Assembly (NCBI RefSeq): GCF_001602525.1
Contig: NZ_LSYT01000011.1
Coordinates: 62,001 to 126,000, forward strand
Source of the DNA: Flavobacterium chilense
Lineage (GTDB): Bacteria; Bacteroidota; Bacteroidia; Flavobacteriales; Flavobacteriaceae
Length of the DNA stretch: 64,000 bases
Direction of reading: 5' to 3'
A program made the position numbers and the translations under genes. Positions within the stretch are counted from its first letter, which is position 1; every line of letters starts with the position of its first letter. This document shows, in pieces, positions 10,153 through 18,355 of the stretch. The notes beneath the pieces were generated by a model, which saw nothing but the letters and a program-made list of their open reading frames with translations, searched no databases and was not told where the DNA came from.

Positions 10153-10182
10153 AAAAAAGGGCTTTAATAAAGCCCTTTTTTT
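10153..10182. terminator. Bidirectional terminator between bglX and DUF3857 gene
   Basis: A stem of about 12 bp with an AAAGGGCTTT core has a short loop. It is flanked by A-run and T-run, so it can end transcription from both convergent genes. Confidence 0.85.
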
Positions 10183-10189
10183 ATTATCA

Positions 10190-12211
10190 TTATTTTACCA
10201 GTTTTTTGAAGTTAAACTTCATCAAATTCATAAAACCTTGTTCAATGATATCAATTCCAAGTCCAAAATTACTGTCAGAAACCGTGTGATGTGCATTTCT
10301 GAATTCTTCAAAATCTGCAGCAGGAATTTCTAAGTTTACCAATGATTTGTAATCAATATAGACTGAAGCACCATTTTTTGTGATTTTTTTACGGCTGGTA
10401 TAATCAAAATAAGGATTCTTAATCGTGCTTTCCTGTGTTGTGTATTTTTCTTCTGCATCAATTCTTTGATCTGTATAAAGATTGATTTCGTATTTCTCAT
10501 TATCAAAGTTATGCCAGAATAAAATATCAGTGTGCATAAAATCCCTTGCGTTATTTTTAATCACATTTCGGTCAAAATACATTAAGAAACGATTTTTTTG
10601 AGCATCAGTATAATACGGATCCTGAACAGTAGATTTGTAACGAATCGTATATTCGTTCAGTTGCTTGTCATCACTTACAGTTTCTATTGTTGCATCCTTA
10701 AAAATATTTCTAACATCAGTTCCATTTCGGTCATTATTATAATTCAGCGTGTAAAAAAAGAAATTATTCCAGCTGTCAATGATCTCCCTTTTGTTTGTAT
10801 TTTTAAAATATTTACGCATATAATTGGCACGATTTCCTTTGTAAGTAGTCGTTAACACAAGATTTCCAATATTCTTTTCTACATTAAAATCAGCTTTTTC
10901 ATTAATACCATAATAAGGAAATTGATGAGGCTTTTTAATTTGCAATTCCTGATTTGGTTTAACTTCCAGATAGTGCATGAAATAAATATACCCGCGATTT
11001 TCAATCAAACCAAATTCATCACGACTAGTGGCATCAATAAAATAAGTTTCACCTTTATAATCAATCTTTACAATAACATGATTAAAAGTAAGTAAAGACG
11101 GTAAATAATACTTCATGTAATGATCTGTATTGAAATTAACCAAAACTACAGATGAATCAACATTAATATAATCTAAAACGACTTTCAATAAAACCGATTT
11201 TGCTTTGCAGTCTCCTTGTTTATTCTGATACGTTATCGACGGTTCCTGTGGTTTATGCCCATTCATTTCATCAGCATTAAAAACATAATACACATGATTT
11301 TGTACATAATCAATGGCAAACTGCAATTGTTCATCCTTGTTTGTAATAGCATCCAGTTTTTCAACCAGATTAGGCGCAAATTCCTTTAAAGATGATTTCT
11401 TATAAACCTCTTCATATAATGGCGAAATATAATTAGACAACTCAACCCAGTTGTTAGCTGTTGCAAAATCAATAAAAGGAGCAATCTCTCTATTGGTATC
11501 TACAAAGTTGATGTAGTTTTCTTTTTCGATGGTAAACCTTTGTCCTTTTTCTAAATGATTAATTTCCGGTTCTAATACATTTCCCTGTTCATCTCTGAAA
11601 AAAGTTTTTTTGTAGGCAATTGTATTTTTACGATCATTGATAAAAGTAAATTTATAATTTCCGTAAGCCCAATAAGTACTTGGACTTACCCATACAAACT
11701 TTAGAAATTCTTTGCGTAAAAAGTCACGATCAGTAAATATTTTTACTCTCGAATCTTCCATTATCAAAACATCATAAAGGCGTAAATCCTTAATCGTAAT
11801 ATTGATCTTTTTATTGCTGCTTAGAACCCCGCCATCACTTTGGTTTTCGCTATCCAGTACTTTGATTTTAGTATCCTGGATTTTATCAATTAAAACACCT
11901 TCTCTTAAAACACTTATGCGGTGTATAATATAAGTTTCGTTTTCTTCGACCACTACATCCATAACAGATGCGTTTTCCAGATTTTAAGGTTCATTAAGCG
12001 TATACGCAACACAAGCATATTCGCTATTTTCAGTATCACTTGTATAATAGATTTTATCTAAAAAATAACAATAATCCCGTCCTTCTTCGACTTGTTTACT
12101 GGAAAATTCAGATTCTTTTATAGATTCAGTAAGTTGAGTGTCATTAATTTGGCTCGCCCAGTTTTCAGGTTTCTGAATTTTGTATTTTTCTAATTCTACC
12201 GTGTTTTCCAT
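10190..12211 (-). pseudogene. DUF3857/transglutaminase-like protein interrupted by in-frame TAA
   Basis: Two open frames, 11984-12211 (75 aa) and 10190-11962 (590 aa), lie in the same reading frame. They are separated only by one TAA (11984-11986) and seven further codons reading NLENASV. The downstream part begins in the middle of the DUF3857 domain (ETYIIHRISVLREG) without a convincing ribosome site. The upstream part holds the N-terminal ELEKYKIQKPENW typical of such proteins. Joined, they give about 673 residues: DUF3857, then a transglutaminase-like core (GDCKAKS Cys, FNHVIV His, FIDATS Asp), then a C-terminal DUF2569-type beta region. A CAA-to-TAA change would explain the break. It is either a recent pseudogene or a sequencing error. 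Function of the family is unknown. Confidence 0.75.
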
Positions 12212-12329
12212 TTTAATAGCTTTTATAGTGTTTGATTGCGTATATTCTTACTTTTAGGATTGGCAAAAATATAGAATTGTGTTAGATATATCGTACGTAT
12301 TCTAAAAAAATACAGCCTAAAATAAAAAA

Positions 12330-12350
12330 AACCTCGCTGCAGGCAAGGTT
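12330..12350 (-). terminator. Terminator of 85-aa gene
   Basis: On the minus strand an imperfect hairpin (AACCTTGC paired with GCGAGGTT, one mismatch) is followed by a T-run. It lies 30 bp past the stop of the small gene. Confidence 0.6.
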
Positions 12351-12380
12351 GTATTTAAAAATGAGTCACATATAGTGAAA

Positions 12381-12638
12381 CTATTTTAGAACAGTGTTTA
12401 TAAAATCCATAGCTCCAATTCCTTTATAAGAAGCGTACAATGCTTTATCAAAAGCCTCACGCTTTGCTTTTTTATCTTTAGATTCTGTTTCAACAATCAT
12501 CTGGTTGAAAATTTTCTCCTGTTCTTCACTATACTTTAGAGAAGCTTCAAGAAGATACGTTTTAGAAACAAATCCAAAAGAAGTCCAGATCTTGTTTCTA
12601 ATTTTTTCATTTATGTTTTTTAATGGATTGGTAATCAT
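12381..12638 (-). CDS. Small hypothetical protein (85 aa)
   Basis: I do not recognise this 85-residue protein. It is charged (many Lys and Glu), lacks a signal peptide or membrane segment, and should be mostly helical and cytoplasmic. Support for it being real comes from a well-placed terminator just after the stop and from the absence of any gene on the opposite strand. The 64-aa frame on the plus strand is AT-rich shadow. It stands alone, between the broken DUF3857 gene and the Nudix regulator. Confidence 0.55.
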   Translation of the reverse strand: MITNPLKNINEKIRNKIWTSFGFVSKTYLLEASLKYSEEQEKIFNQMIVETESKDKKAKREAFDKALYASYKGIGAMDFINTVLK

Positions 12639-12952
12639 ATCTCTTGCATTATTAGTCTACTTTTTCATTTTCATTAAAAAATCAGAAATCCAATTCTAAA
12701 TTTGTAATATTATTCTTTTTAATGATTGAAATAACACAAAAAGAAGCTTTAGTGTGTTATTATGACGCAATGTAATTATTTTTTTAGTTCATTTTTCATT
12801 TTAAGTAAAATTTGTGATATGTACATTTCTTCATTTTATTTAAGAATTTTAATAATATTAAAAACCCGTTTGTAGAAAAATGTATCGTTTTTATAAAAAT
12901 GACTTAAATTGCATGTTTATTTAAGACGAAGTATTGATTTTAAAAACATTCA
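12639..12952. other. AT-rich intergenic region between divergent genes
   Basis: This 314-bp stretch separates the divergent small protein and Nudix genes and must hold both promoters. The only structure I see is an 8-bp inverted repeat (ATAACACA at 12731 and TGTGTTAT at 12753) spaced by 14 bp, which could be an operator for the adjacent Nudix-type regulator. No convincing TAnnTTTG element stands out. Confidence 0.4.
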
Positions 12953-13708
12953 ATGTTAAAAGATATAGGAGAAAATAACGCAAATTATCAACCCGGACTT
13001 TCTATTGACTGTGTTATTTTTGGATTTCATGATAACCAGCTAAAAGTTTTACTGATAAAAACGCCGTATGAAGATAAATGGTCTTTGCCCGGAGGATTTG
13101 TTCCTATTGATGAAGATATTGATACAGCAGCAGTTACTGTTTTAAATGAACGAACCGGAATGAAAGGCATCTTTTTAAGACAGTTTGCTACTTTTGGACA
13201 GGTAAAAAGAAACGACAAACATTTTGACAATGCAGTTTTAGATCATTTTAAAATTCCAAGAGAAGCAGGAAAGTGGTTTACCCAGCGTTTTGTAACTATT
13301 GGTTATTATGCATTAATAGATTTTTTAAAAGCAATTCCGCAAAAAGAAAACAAGCAGGAAATCATAGAATGGATAGATCATAAGGAAGTTCCGGCACTAA
13401 TTTTAGATCATGCAGCAATTCTCGATAAAGCATTAAGCACACTTCGTATCGAATTGAACCTGATGCCTGTTGGCTATAATTTATTGCCGGAGAAATTTAC
13501 GATTCCGCAATTGCAAAAGCTGTATGAAACCATTTTAGATAAAAAACTGGACAGAAGAAATTTTTTGCGAAAAATAACAAACATTGGAATTCTTACCAAA
13601 CTCGACGAAAAGAAAAGTAATGTGGCGCACAAAGCCCCAAACTTGTACACTTTTGATAAAGAAAAATATGATGAGGTTTTAAAAAATGGACTAAATCAGG
13701 GCTGGTAA
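12953..13708 (+). CDS. Nudix-domain transcriptional regulator (NrtR-like)
   Basis: This 251-residue protein has an N-terminal Nudix domain (about 1-150) joined to a C-terminal winged-helix domain (about 165-245, FTIPQLQKLYETIL and RRNFLRKI). That is the layout of NrtR-type regulators, which in Bacteroidota also control sugar-use genes. The Nudix box is degenerate: in GFVPIDED...TVLNERTGM the catalytic RE is replaced by TV and the second Glu of EE by Arg. Hydrolysis is therefore unlikely and ligand sensing more probable. It has no metabolic gene next to it except a small MmcQ-like protein. Its ligand cannot be deduced; NAD metabolites or pentoses are known ligands in the family. Confidence 0.82.
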   Translation: MLKDIGENNANYQPGLSIDCVIFGFHDNQLKVLLIKTPYEDKWSLPGGFVPIDEDIDTAAVTVLNERTGMKGIFLRQFATFGQVKRNDKHFDNAVLDHFKIPREAGKWFTQRFVTIGYYALIDFLKAIPQKENKQEIIEWIDHKEVPALILDHAAILDKALSTLRIELNLMPVGYNLLPEKFTIPQLQKLYETILDKKLDRRNFLRKITNIGILTKLDEKKSNVAHKAPNLYTFDKEKYDEVLKNGLNQGW

Positions 13709-13737
13709 ATTAAGGTTTAACTTTAAAATTTACGAAT

Positions 13738-14058
13738 ATGGTTACTATTGAGAATTTTAGAAAAACAGCTTTGTCATTTCCAGATGCAACAGAAGAACCT
13801 CATTTTGAGAAAATCTCTTTTCGTGTGAAGAAAAAAATATTTGCCACTTTTGACGAAAAAAATAATTGGGCAGTTTTAAAATTGAACGAAATAGATCAAT
13901 CTGTTTTTTGTGCTTCAAGCGAAATGATTTTTTATCCAATTCCGAATAAGTGGGGCAAACAAGGCTGGACAATTGTAGAACTGACCAAAGTAAGACCAGA
14001 AATGTTTGAAGATGCTTTGAAGCTTTCCTATCAAAATGTTGCTCCCAAGATGAAATAG
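13738..14058 (+). CDS. MmcQ/YjbR family protein
   Basis: This 106-residue protein belongs to the MmcQ/YjbR (DUF419) family, seen from the pattern FPDATEEPHF, KIFATFDE, WAVLKLN and the closing KWGKQGWT segment. Members have a double-wing DNA-binding-like fold and are of unknown function. Start ATG follows the Nudix gene by 29 bp on the same strand, so co-expression is possible. Confidence 0.8.
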   Translation: MVTIENFRKTALSFPDATEEPHFEKISFRVKKKIFATFDEKNNWAVLKLNEIDQSVFCASSEMIFYPIPNKWGKQGWTIVELTKVRPEMFEDALKLSYQNVAPKMK

Positions 14059-14072
14059 AATTCTTTTAAATT

Positions 14073-14136
14073 AACCATATAAGAGATTAAAATTCATTAA
14101 GTTTAAAATCTTAACTTTTCTTAATCTCATAATGGT
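14073..14136. repeat. Degenerate copy of ACCATATAAG inverted-repeat element
   Basis: ACCATATAAGAGATTA near the left end is matched in inverted orientation by TAATCTCATAATGGT at the right end, with one indel and one mismatch. It is the same family as the intact element at 23935-24074. It lies between convergent genes and may act as a terminator-like structure. Confidence 0.5.
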
Positions 14137-14152
14137 AAAAAAAAGTTATACT

Positions 14153-14761
14153 TTACCCAACAATAGTTCTAAAAGTGAGATTCACTCTTGGTTTTTGAGT
14201 GGTTTTAGTAGGAGGTAAGCGATGTAACCAATGTGTTTGTGTTTCATCTTTCATAACCAATAAACTCCCATGTTCTAAAATTAAAGAAACCGTTTCTTTA
14301 GATTCTTTATGTTTGAATGCAAACTTGCGTTCAGCACCAAAACTGACTGATCCAATGGCGCCATTTTTCTTCAAATCTTTTTCGGCATCACTGTGCCAGG
14401 CCATTCCTTCATCGCCGGAATGATATAAATTGAGTAAACAGGAATTAAAAGTTTCTCCTGTTTTGGCCTCTACAATTCTCTTTAGTTCCAAAAGCTCTTT
14501 TGTCCATTTAAGTGCTTTTTTGGTGGTATTCGAATACGTATATTCAAATTCCTGATCACCGTACCAGGCTACTTTTCGTTTCGTTAAAATTAACTTTCCA
14601 AAAATAATAGCTTCATCATTTTTCCATTCAACAGTGTTCAAAAGAACCTCTAAATAACGATTGGATTCTTCTCTCGAAAACAGTTTGCCATAATAGTTTA
14701 CAGTTCCGTCTTTAGGAAGTAAATTAGTAGTTTCGTCAGTTTCGGGATTAAATAAGTCCAT
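14153..14761 (-). CDS. alkB: AlkB-like alpha-ketoglutarate-dependent dioxygenase
   Basis: This 202-residue protein belongs to the AlkB family, which oxidatively removes methyl groups from 1-methyladenine and 3-methylcytosine in DNA. The iron site is His123-x-Asp125 (AWHSDAE) with distal His180 (THWLHRLPP), and the 2-oxoglutarate-binding Arg residues are in PRVNLTFR. The length matches short bacterial and ALKBH2/3-like members. Its start overlaps the end of the Ada metal-binding gene by 14 bp, which indicates translational coupling within an alkylation-repair operon. Confidence 0.92.
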   Translation of the reverse strand: MDLFNPETDETTNLLPKDGTVNYYGKLFSREESNRYLEVLLNTVEWKNDEAIIFGKLILTKRKVAWYGDQEFEYTYSNTTKKALKWTKELLELKRIVEAKTGETFNSCLLNLYHSGDEGMAWHSDAEKDLKKNGAIGSVSFGAERKFAFKHKESKETVSLILEHGSLLVMKDETQTHWLHRLPPTKTTQKPRVNLTFRTIVG

Positions 14762-14993
14762 TTTTCCAGTTTTGATATTTGGTTTTCATGCAATGTCCAC
14801 AAGGTCTGAAGCCATTTTGTATGGCTTCATTTTCAGAAGAAAAGAAAACCCGATTTTCGCGCTTCATTCTTTTTCCTGAAGAACATTTGAGAGTTCCGTA
14901 AATTTTTAATTTTTGGTTTCCACCAAAGCAAATCTCCGCATTTTTAATTTTATTCCGAAGATATGAATCTGAAATTTTATTGTGTACAATCAT
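14748..14993 (-). CDS. Stand-alone Ada metal-binding (methylphosphotriester) domain protein
   Basis: This 81-residue protein is essentially only the Ada Zn-binding domain: KIYGTLKCSSGKRM, NRVFF and GFRPCGHC give the Cys residues expected for the zinc site, with a fourth Cys in EICFGG. In E. coli Ada this domain accepts methyl groups from DNA phosphotriesters and turns Ada into an activator. Here it is separated from the HTH and methyltransferase domains, which are encoded at 15971-16813. Many Ada-like Zn domains in Bacteroidota are annotated as metal-binding proteins of unknown function. Whether this one repairs DNA or only binds zinc is not known. Confidence 0.85.
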   Translation of the reverse strand: MIVHNKISDSYLRNKIKNAEICFGGNQKLKIYGTLKCSSGKRMKRENRVFFSSENEAIQNGFRPCGHCMKTKYQNWKNGLI

Positions 14994-15023
14994 TTATTTT
15001 TAAGTTACAGAGGTTCAGAGAGA

Positions 15024-15083
15024 CAAAGGTTCAGAGGTTTTGTATATTGTATAGCTTTGCAACTTTGCTCCTTTGAACCTTTG
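15024..15083. repeat. Inverted repeat of AAAGGTTC family
   Basis: CAAAGGTTCA (15024-15033) is inverted as TGAACCTTTG (15074-15083), within a longer tract of imperfect AGGTTCAGAG and CTTTGCTCCTT units. The same kind of AAGGTT unit recurs at the 5' end of the TonB receptor gene near 30915. It lies between the oxygenase and Ada-domain genes. Confidence 0.5.
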
Positions 15084-15087
15084 CTCC

Positions 15088-15800
15088 TTAATTTAACGCA
15101 TCATGAAAAATAATGCCCAATGTATGTCTTTCACCAGAATGAATTTCGCTTACACCATGTTTCATATTTACCCTATAATACCCTTTTGTACCTTTTACAG
15201 GCCTAAAGTTGGTAGTAAACATCAAAATATCTCCTTTCTTGGGTTTTAGAACAATAGCTTTCGATTGTGCCCTTGGAGTTTGTTGTGTTAAAACAAATTC
15301 ACCTCCGGTAAAATCTTCATCAGGTTCATTTAGAAATAAGACAATCTGAATGGGAAAATAAACATCACCATACAAATCCTGATGCAGCGTATTGAAACCG
15401 CTTTTACCAATTTTAAAATTAAAACAGTTGCTTTTAGCTGATTATTATCGTGACATTGTTGTAACAATTCTGCATGTGTTTCAGGAAAAACAGTATCAAT
15501 GTTAAGAACTTTCATCCATGCATTTGCAATTGGAGCTAATTTTGGATAAATCAAAGAACGAATATCCTGAATTAAATCAGGCAAGGGATAATTGAAATAT
15601 TTGTACTCGCCCAAACCAAACCGATAACGTTCCATAACAACTGTTTTTCGGTATAAATTTGGATTATCATAGTCGAATTTCAGATCTTCACATTGCTCAT
15701 TATTTAGTACATTCGGAATAATGGCGAATCCATTTTCATGCATAGATTCGGTGATGCTTTCCCAGTCTTGAGAAGCAATTTTAGATTGTATATTTTGCAT
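15088..15800 (-). pseudogene. 2OG-Fe(II) oxygenase, frameshifted
   Basis: Two overlapping frames (15330-15800 and 15088-15375) encode the two halves of one 2OG-Fe(II) oxygenase of about 235 residues. The first half is in frame up to ATVLILK. The second frame then supplies IGKSGFNTLHQDLYGD, with the iron-binding His-x-Asp, and ends with the MKHGVSEI and SGERHTLGI region that carries the distal His and Arg. Loss of one A (one T on the plus strand, within 15411-15414) accounts exactly for the shift. Such oxygenases recur beside ada/alkB in other bacteria, as I recall. It is either a genuine frameshift or a homopolymer sequencing error. Confidence 0.8.
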
Positions 15801-15871
15801 AATAATTTTAGATTGAGATTTTTTTTCGCCTCGAATTCACGAATTATTCTTTTAAAATCTTTGCGATTATC

Positions 15872-15891
15872 TATTCGAATTAATTCGAATA
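15872..15891. promoter_or_regulatory. 20-bp perfect palindrome upstream of oxygenase gene
   Basis: The core is TTCGAATTAATTCGAA, a perfect palindrome 72 bp upstream of the oxygenase start and just past the 3' end of the ada gene. It could be an operator, but similar TTCGAATT motifs occur in nearby repeat-like sequence, so the role is uncertain. Confidence 0.35.
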
Positions 15892-15970
15892 ATATTAGAT
15901 GAAGTATTTAAAAAGAATAATTCGGAATTGCTTCGCCTGTTCGCTATCGCTCGAGTCGTAGCAGAAAAAC

Positions 15971-16813
15971 TTATAGATTTATTTGTGCGCCTTCCCAGCC
16001 AATAATAGCGGTTTTTCGGGTGTTTCCCCACATATAACCTCCAAAAGTTCCTGAAGACTGAATAACGCGGTGGCACGGAATTAAAAAGGCTACAGGATTA
16101 CTCCCAATAGCAGTTCCAACAGCTCTCGAAGCATTGGGTTTCTCGATTTGCTGTGCAATGGTGCCATAAGTAGAAAGTTGTCCCATTGGGATTTTTAATA
16201 AAGTTTCCCAAACTTTCAGTTGAAAATCGGTACCCTTTAAATGCAGTTTTATTTCAGACAGTTTACTCCAGTCATTCTGGAAAATAAAGAGCGCATTTTG
16301 TTGAGATAAATCGAGTTTTCTTGTAAATCCGGCATTGGGGAATTTGTGTTTCAGGTCTTCAAATCCGGTTTCTTCATCTTCGGCGAAAGCCATAAAACAA
16401 ACTCCTTTATGGGTTGAAGCAACAATAATATTCCCAAACGGACTTTCGGCAAAACTATAGTTAATAGCTAAGTTTTTACCGCCATTTTTATATTCTGCCG
16501 GGGTCATTCCTTCGATATTTACAAATAAGTCATGGAGTCGGCTTGTACCTGAAAGACCTGTTTCATAAGCCGTTTCAGAAATAGTTGCCTGATGCTCTTT
16601 CAGCAGTTTTTTGGCATGTTCAATGCTGGTGTATTGTAAAAATTTCTTCGGACTTGTTCCTGCCCAATCGCTAAAAAGCCTTTGAAAATGAAACGGACTT
16701 AGGTGTACTTTTTCGGCAACCTCATCCAGATTTGGTTGGGCTTTAAAATTCGCTTTGATATAATCTATTGCATCTGCAATTCGATTATAATTGATAGTTT
16801 CCTGTGTGCTCAT
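15971..16813 (-). CDS. ada: AraC-HTH / methylated-DNA-protein-cysteine methyltransferase (Ada C-terminal half)
   Basis: This 280-residue protein combines an AraC-type HTH (about 1-105, HLSPFHFQRLFSDWAG) with an O6-alkylguanine-DNA alkyltransferase domain whose acceptor Cys247 is in IPCHRVI. It lacks the N-terminal metal-binding phosphotriester domain of classical Ada; that domain is a separate gene 1 kb downstream. It is the first gene of an apparent operon: ada, 2OG oxygenase, Ada-Zn domain, alkB. It would repair O6-methylguanine. How it senses damage without the fused domain is an open question. Confidence 0.92.
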   Translation of the reverse strand: MSTQETINYNRIADAIDYIKANFKAQPNLDEVAEKVHLSPFHFQRLFSDWAGTSPKKFLQYTSIEHAKKLLKEHQATISETAYETGLSGTSRLHDLFVNIEGMTPAEYKNGGKNLAINYSFAESPFGNIIVASTHKGVCFMAFAEDEETGFEDLKHKFPNAGFTRKLDLSQQNALFIFQNDWSKLSEIKLHLKGTDFQLKVWETLLKIPMGQLSTYGTIAQQIEKPNASRAVGTAIGSNPVAFLIPCHRVIQSSGTFGGYMWGNTRKTAIIGWEGAQINL

Positions 16814-16945
16814 TTTTATTCAATTTTATAAGGCAAAGATCGATTGGTTTTGGCAGTTATAAAATCTGAAACTTGCTGAGTTTTTCTAACCGCATAGATC
16901 GCAAAGATTTACACAAAGTTCGCAATATTTTTAATTTCGCAAAGA

Positions 16946-17056
16946 CGCGAAGTCGCAGAGTTTTTTAGTATTGTCACCGTGAGCGAAGTCGAAGGGCACA
17001 AAGTACGTCGACAAAGATTGACTTAAATTTTAAAATTAAACTTTTGCGACTTCGCG
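16946..17056. repeat. Inverted-repeat element CGCGAAGTCGCA
   Basis: CGCGAAGTCGCA at 16946-16957 is perfectly inverted as TGCGACTTCGCG at 17045-17056. The interior includes GAGCGAAGTCGAAGGGC. The sequence style differs from the AT-rich surroundings and resembles dispersed intergenic repeats known to me from Flavobacterium genomes. It lies between the ada and GNAT genes and has no coding potential. Confidence 0.6.
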
Positions 17057-17084
17057 ACTTGCAGGAGATTATTCCGCTAGACTT

Positions 17085-17558
17085 TTATTGTTTTAATTGC
17101 TTCTCCATTTTGTAATTAATCAATTCAACATCTAAACGGATATTTTTTTGTTCGGCTTTTACAACGAATCCTTTCTTTTCAAAAAATGGTTTTGCAGTGA
17201 TACTGATATCAGAAGTTATAATTTTTGTATGCTGATTTTTAGCTTCTAATTCTAATTCAGTCAATAGTTTATTGGCAATTCCTCGTCTTTGAAAATCCTT
17301 ATGAATATAAAAGAAATCAATATAATTACCGTTTTTGAGAGTTCCAAAACCTACGATTTGATCTTGTATGATTGCCAATACAACAAATTGCGTTTCGATA
17401 ACTTGTGTCCAGCGTTCTGTATTTTTTACTCCGGAAATCCAGGCTTCAATTTGAGCAGAATTATAATCATTTTTGCAGGCAAATTGTATCGTATTGGTAT
17501 ACAATTGCTGCATTTCGTTTAAATCTGAAATGGTTGCTTTTCTAAAACTTATTTTCAT
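17085..17558 (-). CDS. GNAT family N-acetyltransferase
   Basis: This is a GNAT acetyltransferase of 157 residues when started at the ATG reading MKISFRKAT. The longer upstream frame would overlap the SMR transporter, so I reject it. The fold is complete, with the acetyl-CoA loop in QRRGIANKLL (Q/RxxGxG/A type) and the late FFEKKGF motif. Substrate unknown. The start is 7 bp after the SMR stop, so the two are one operon. Confidence 0.85.
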   Translation of the reverse strand: MKISFRKATISDLNEMQQLYTNTIQFACKNDYNSAQIEAWISGVKNTERWTQVIETQFVVLAIIQDQIVGFGTLKNGNYIDFFYIHKDFQRRGIANKLLTELELEAKNQHTKIITSDISITAKPFFEKKGFVVKAEQKNIRLDVELINYKMEKQLKQ

Positions 17559-17565
17559 GATGGTA

Positions 17566-17898
17566 TTAATGTGCTGCAGTTTTAGAAAAAACATTGATGA
17601 CAACGACACCAATTATAATGAGAGCCAATCCAATTATGGCAGGTAAATCAGGTATTTCTTTAAAGAAAATAGCGCCAATAGCTGTTATTAAAACAATCCC
17701 GACTCCAGACCAGATGGCATAAGCAAAACCAACCGGAATTGTTCTGATGGCAAAACTCAAAAAATAAAATGCGGCAAAATAGCCCACAACTGTAATAATG
17801 CCAGGCACTAGTTGTGTGAATTGCTCAGACTTTTTTAGTGCCGAAGTTGCGATGATTTCGAAAATAATGGCAATAAATAAAAATAAAAAATTCTTCAT
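17566..17898 (-). CDS. Small multidrug resistance (SMR) transporter
   Basis: This 110-residue protein has four transmembrane helices and the conserved Glu of helix 1 in AIIFEIIATSALKKS, which couples drug and proton binding in EmrE-type dimers. The AYAIWSGVG segment of helix 3 is also typical. It would export cationic or guanidinium-like compounds across the inner membrane. The downstream acetyltransferase could modify the same substrate, but that is only suggested by the operon. Confidence 0.9.
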   Translation of the reverse strand: MKNFLFLFIAIIFEIIATSALKKSEQFTQLVPGIITVVGYFAAFYFLSFAIRTIPVGFAYAIWSGVGIVLITAIGAIFFKEIPDLPAIIGLALIIIGVVVINVFSKTAAH

Positions 17899-17950
17899 GA
17901 TTTCGCTTTTTTACAAAGTTAAGCTTTGTTTGAAACGGAAAAGAATTTAT

Positions 17951-18235
17951 TTATCGAATATGAATTTCCGTTTCTTTATTTTTTGCCTCGTCAAAGCAGT
18001 CAATGCATAGCGTTTTGAAATCGGCTTTGGCTTGAAAAACGTCGGTCCATTCTTCACCATTATCCAAAAGCCATTGTTCACATTGTCCGCACCAGGCAAT
18101 TTGCGGAAGATCTTCTTCGGCTTCTGAATAGTAAAAACCTACTTTTTCTTTGGTGTCTATCGCCATAGCAATGTGGATACAGGAAAAAGACATTTCTTTA
18201 GAACCGTGTAGGTCACATAAAACTTTTTCAATCAT
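17951..18235 (-). CDS. Cysteine-rich hypothetical protein (94 aa)
   Basis: I do not recognise the family. The 94-residue acidic protein has a CDLHG motif near the start, CGQC in the middle and CIDC near the end, a spacing that suggests a bound zinc ion. There is no signal peptide. It is probably a small cytoplasmic zinc-ribbon-like protein. Confidence 0.65.
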   Translation of the reverse strand: MIEKVLCDLHGSKEMSFSCIHIAMAIDTKEKVGFYYSEAEEDLPQIAWCGQCEQWLLDNGEEWTDVFQAKADFKTLCIDCFDEAKNKETEIHIR

Positions 18236-18298
18236 GTTGTTAATAGTTGTCGATTTAAGGAGATTTTATAATGAGTTTCAAAGATAATATATAAAAGA

Positions 18299-18332
18299 AA
18301 ACCCTTACTATAAATTGATATCGTAAGGGTTT
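18299..18332 (-). terminator. Terminator of coiled-coil protein gene
   Basis: A 10-bp perfect stem (AAACCCTTAC with GTAAGGGTTT) has a 14-nt loop. On the minus strand it is followed by a T-rich run, just downstream of the stop at 18356. Confidence 0.75.
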
Positions 18333-18355
18333 GTTATCGTGTTAAAATAAATTTA

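Noticed and set aside
10190..11962. The 590-aa frame as a complete independent gene
   Set aside because: It begins in the middle of the DUF3857 domain, and the preceding 75-aa frame is in phase and supplies the missing N-terminus.
15867..16076. 69-aa open frame overlapping the 3' end of ada
   Set aside because: It is the reading of the Cys-His-Arg region of ada in another frame; no ribosome site or family is visible.
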